DNA of 5,590 nt from assembly GCA_905199285.1 (NCBI GenBank), contig CAJKFZ010000181.1:1-5590 (forward strand). The letters are read 5' to 3'. Positions 4,127 through 5,590 of the stretch are shown here, piece by piece. Numbering within the stretch: position 1 is the first letter of the stretch; the number at the start of each line of letters is the position of its first letter. The notes beneath the pieces were generated by a model. That model made no database searches, had not been told where the DNA came from, and worked only from the letters and a program-made list of their open reading frames with translations. The DNA is from an uncultured Ruminococcus sp. Lineage in GTDB: Bacteria; Bacillota; Clostridia; Oscillospirales; Ruminococcaceae. Position numbers and translations under genes: made by a program.

Positions 4127-4294
4127 TCATGCTCCTTTCTGTTCCTGTTGATTAACAGCTATATCGAAAGCTACGTTGATGCCATCGATAAGACCGCTAA
4201 TATATTCAAACGTTTTTGGTTTAAGTTTATCTATTTTCTGATACAACGTCAGAAACTCAATCGGATCAATGTTTTTATTCTCGGTATTTGTCAT
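4127..4294 (-). CDS. Small helical protein, unknown function
   Basis: 55 residues, charged and helical, with the segment KTFEYISGLIDGINVAFDIA near the C-terminus. No family is recognised. The ATG at 4294 has AAAGGAG 7 nt upstream; the frame is open further upstream, but an earlier start would run through the conserved control region and lacks such a site. It is divergent from the DUF2513-like gene (75 bp between starts), and its leader contains the first copy of the 46-bp control region. This pairing is repeated at 4746-5006 with a non-homologous small gene. Being small, divergent and next to a repressor-style promoter, it could be a regulator or an antitoxin-like partner, but nothing in its sequence shows this. 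Confidence 0.55.
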   Translation of the reverse strand: MTNTENKNIDPIEFLTLYQKIDKLKPKTFEYISGLIDGINVAFDIAVNQQEQKGA

Positions 4295-4301
4295 ATAAAT
4301 T

Positions 4302-4347
4302 CTCCTTTCGATTTTTATTGCGCTTTCCGCCGGAATATGGTATAATT
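4302..4347. repeat. Conserved 46-bp divergent control region, copy 1
   Basis: Matches 5008-5053 at 41 of 46 positions, and all five differences are transitions. It contains the minus gene's ribosome binding site (ctcctttc), the + strand -35 and extended -10, and between them a dyad TTCCG-C-CGGAA (4325-4335) that could be an operator. In copy 2 the same place reads TTTC-TGCT-GAAA. Confidence 0.75.
4318..4346 (+). promoter_or_regulatory. Promoter of the DUF2513-like gene
   Basis: TTGCGC (4318-4323), a 17-nt spacer, TATAAT (4341-4346), with TG-G directly before the -10. The non-consensus -35 combined with an extended -10 and a dyad in the spacer suggests a repressible promoter. The start is expected near 4353, giving a very short leader to the ATG at 4370. 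Confidence 0.75.
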
Positions 4348-4369
4348 GTAGCTGAAAGGGGGTGAAAAA

Positions 4370-4765
4370 ATGAAACTGAATTATGATTGTCTGCGCCAAA
4401 TTCTTCTTACTATTGAAGAAGATCTCGTTTGGGAGGACGATTTAAATTATTGTAGATTGAATCTTAAACATATGGTACAAAAACTTTCTAAGTTTTCAAA
4501 AGCTGATATAGCCTACACTTCCAAGATAGCAATTGAAGCTAACCTTATAGAAGGTTGTTTGAATGACTGTGATTGCGGTATACTTGACATTTCATATTTT
4601 GGACTTACTTATGAAGGACACCAATTCATAGATACTGTAAGAGAAAATAAAATCTGGAAAAAAACAAAGGAAATTCTTTCTTCTGTTGGTGGTGCTTCGC
4701 TATCTGTTATTACTTCTGTTGCAAACGACTGTCTAACTAATTTTATTAGCAAACGTCTTTCTTAG
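4370..4765 (+). CDS. DUF2513-like protein
   Basis: 131 residues resembling the DUF2513 family. The start MKLNYDCLRQILLTIEEDL, the middle part about sensing 'FSKADIAYTSKIAIEANLI', and the later TYEGHQFIDTVRENKIWKKTKEI are the recognisable conserved blocks. The arrangement suggests a winged-helix-like N-terminal part followed by a C-terminal hydrophobic helix (SVGGASLSVITSVAND), perhaps membrane-associated. Family function is unknown; members are frequent on phages and mobile elements. The ATG at 4370 has an AAAGGGGGTG site 5 nt upstream. It has its own extended -10 promoter. It overlaps the convergent neighbour by 20 bp (4746-4765), so read-through would produce antisense RNA to that gene. Confidence 0.78.
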   Translation: MKLNYDCLRQILLTIEEDLVWEDDLNYCRLNLKHMVQKLSKFSKADIAYTSKIAIEANLIEGCLNDCDCGILDISYFGLTYEGHQFIDTVRENKIWKKTKEILSSVGGASLSVITSVANDCLTNFISKRLS

Positions 4766-5006
4766 TTGGCCGAGTAGTCAAAGTTTCATATTGAAGCTTA
4801 GCAGTTCCCTCAACATATTTTTTAAAGTCCGAAATAAACATTTCGCCTTTTTGTTCAAAAAGCTTTTTCATCTTTCCGTCTTCATCGTTCCAATATTGCG
4901 GATGAGTCATAAGCTCTGATGTTATTGATGAGAATGCTTTCGTCACCAGTGGAAGTATCTCATCGATAAATATTTTATTGGCTTTTGTTGTTAACAGTTT
5001 CTTCAC
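4746..5006 (-). CDS. Small helical protein, unknown function
   Basis: 86 residues, mostly helical with amphipathic stretches (FIDEILPLVTKAFSSITSELM; GKMKKLFEQKGEMFISDFKKYVEG). No membrane segment or known family recognised. The start is uncertain: GTG at 5006 gives the best frame, but the AAAGGAG site lies only about 1 nt before it, whereas the rare CTG three codons in has more normal spacing. The gene is convergent with, and overlaps, the DUF2513-like gene. It is divergent from the membrane-protein gene at 5085, across the second copy of the 46-bp control region. This is the same arrangement as 4127-4294, though the two proteins are not similar. Confidence 0.55.
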   Translation of the reverse strand: MKKLLTTKANKIFIDEILPLVTKAFSSITSELMTHPQYWNDEDGKMKKLFEQKGEMFISDFKKYVEGTAKLQYETLTTRPTKKDVC

Positions 5007-5007
5007 G

Positions 5008-5053
5008 CTCCTTTCGATTTTTGTTGCGCTTTCTGCTGAAATGTGGTATAATT
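5008..5053. repeat. Conserved 46-bp divergent control region, copy 2
   Basis: See copy 1 at 4302-4347. Similarity ends one base after the -10 on the right and at the ribosome binding site on the left, so conservation is confined to the regulatory elements. Confidence 0.75.
5024..5052 (+). promoter_or_regulatory. Promoter of the membrane-protein gene
   Basis: TTGCGC (5024-5029), a 17-nt spacer, TATAAT (5047-5052) with TG-G before it, identical in all core elements to the promoter at 4318-4346. Start expected near 5059. Confidence 0.75.
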
Positions 5054-5084
5054 TACATATTACATTTAGAAAGAGTGTTAAATA

Positions 5085-5590
5085 ATGAGATACATATTTT
5101 GTTTGTTGATAATTTTTATATTTTGCGTTGTATATAAGTTGGTGTCAAATTTTATATTATCTAAAAAAGCTAATAAAATTCTTGATTTGTATTTGCGCTA
5201 CATCCTTGATGATAATGCATCTATTGATCTAATCCAAATAAAAACTGAAATGAAATATGTTGTGGAAAAGGCTAATATTACAAATCGTCTCGTTCCAATT
5301 TCTCGTGCTATTGGGAATGGACAAATTTGCAATTATAGCGTTGACGTTATTGAGGCTTTTCCAAATAAAGACCGCTGTTTTGTTTCAAATACTACATTCA
5401 TGCTTGAAGAGGCTATTGGTTGCTTTAAATTTCGCATGAAGCAAGCCATAAATCCATTTTATTGGTTCGAGCTCGTCATATTTGCGCCAAAACATCTAAT
5501 GAAGTATATAGGAATTAAGGATTTTGATAGTGCTTCTATAAAAATTCTAAACCTAATTTCTACCTTTGCTTGGTGGCTGATTTGCGGATT
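5085..5590 (+). CDS. Membrane protein, 3' end outside the window
   Basis: Open for 168 codons to the window edge, so partial. The ATG at 5085 has an AGAAAGAG site about 9 nt upstream and a promoter at 5024-5052. Residues 2-20 form an N-terminal transmembrane helix (YIFCLLIIFIFCVVYKLV). A soluble domain of about 110 residues follows, then a segment with NPFYWFELVIFAPKHLMKY and further on a second hydrophobic stretch (ILNLISTFAWWLICG), which suggests membrane anchoring at both ends. I do not recognise a named family. The context (divergent promoter, prophage-like neighbourhood) would fit accessory or superinfection-related membrane proteins, but that is only context. A + strand frame at 5257-5439 inside it is a shadow. 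Confidence 0.7.
   Translation, partial: MRYIFCLLIIFIFCVVYKLVSNFILSKKANKILDLYLRYILDDNASIDLIQIKTEMKYVVEKANITNRLVPISRAIGNGQICNYSVDVIEAFPNKDRCFVSNTTFMLEEAIGCFKFRMKQAINPFYWFELVIFAPKHLMKYIGIKDFDSASIKILNLISTFAWWLICG

Noticed and set aside
4295..4399. Longer N-terminus for the minus-strand gene ending at 4127
   Set aside because: It would cross the conserved control region and the start of the DUF2513-like gene; AAAGGAG directly before the ATG at 4294 fixes the start.
5257..5439. 60-residue + strand frame
   Set aside because: Lies out of frame within the longer membrane-protein frame from 5085, which has promoter and ribosome binding site.

Overview
The window looks like the early/regulatory part of a prophage, or a phage-derived integrative element, in a Gram-positive gut bacterium, most likely a Ruminococcus relative (Oscillospiraceae). 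Three things point this way: strong AGGAGG-type ribosome binding sites, PcfK/PcfJ-like and other small proteins typical of clostridial phages, and a secreted dockerin protein whose calcium loops and helix endings resemble Ruminococcus dockerins. No structural phage genes, integrase, tRNA or CRISPR array are visible, so 'prophage' is an inference.

Positions 1-3305 hold one tightly packed operon read leftwards (minus strand). In transcription order it contains an HTH/excisionase-like protein, a Cys-rich zinc protein, a broken small gene, two unknown small proteins, a small membrane protein, an FlbD-like protein, the 5' stump of a phage DNA methyltransferase, a second copy of the membrane protein, a PcfK-like protein and a PcfJ-like zinc-finger protein. 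Several junctions are ATGA stop/start overlaps. A 282-bp segment (1388-1669 and 1999-2280, one mismatch) is duplicated, and the left copy has replaced the 3' part of the methyltransferase gene.

Each repeat copy has an intrinsic terminator pointing to the + strand. About 50 bases before each lies a near-perfect extended -10 sigma-A promoter, also on the + strand. Together they predict two short antisense RNAs of about 54 nt inside the operon.

Positions 3306-3610 are non-coding. They hold a 9-bp long-range inverted repeat, a perfect hairpin with a possible pseudoknot, a GGACAA direct repeat and the promoter of the dockerin gene. That gene (3611-4051, +) has its own promoter and terminator and looks like cargo (a 'moron').

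Positions 4127-5590 contain two divergent gene pairs. In each, a small minus-strand gene faces away from a plus-strand gene across a conserved 46-bp control region that contains an extended -10 promoter. The plus-strand genes are a DUF2513-like protein and a membrane protein that runs off the window. The repeated control region suggests that both pairs are co-regulated.
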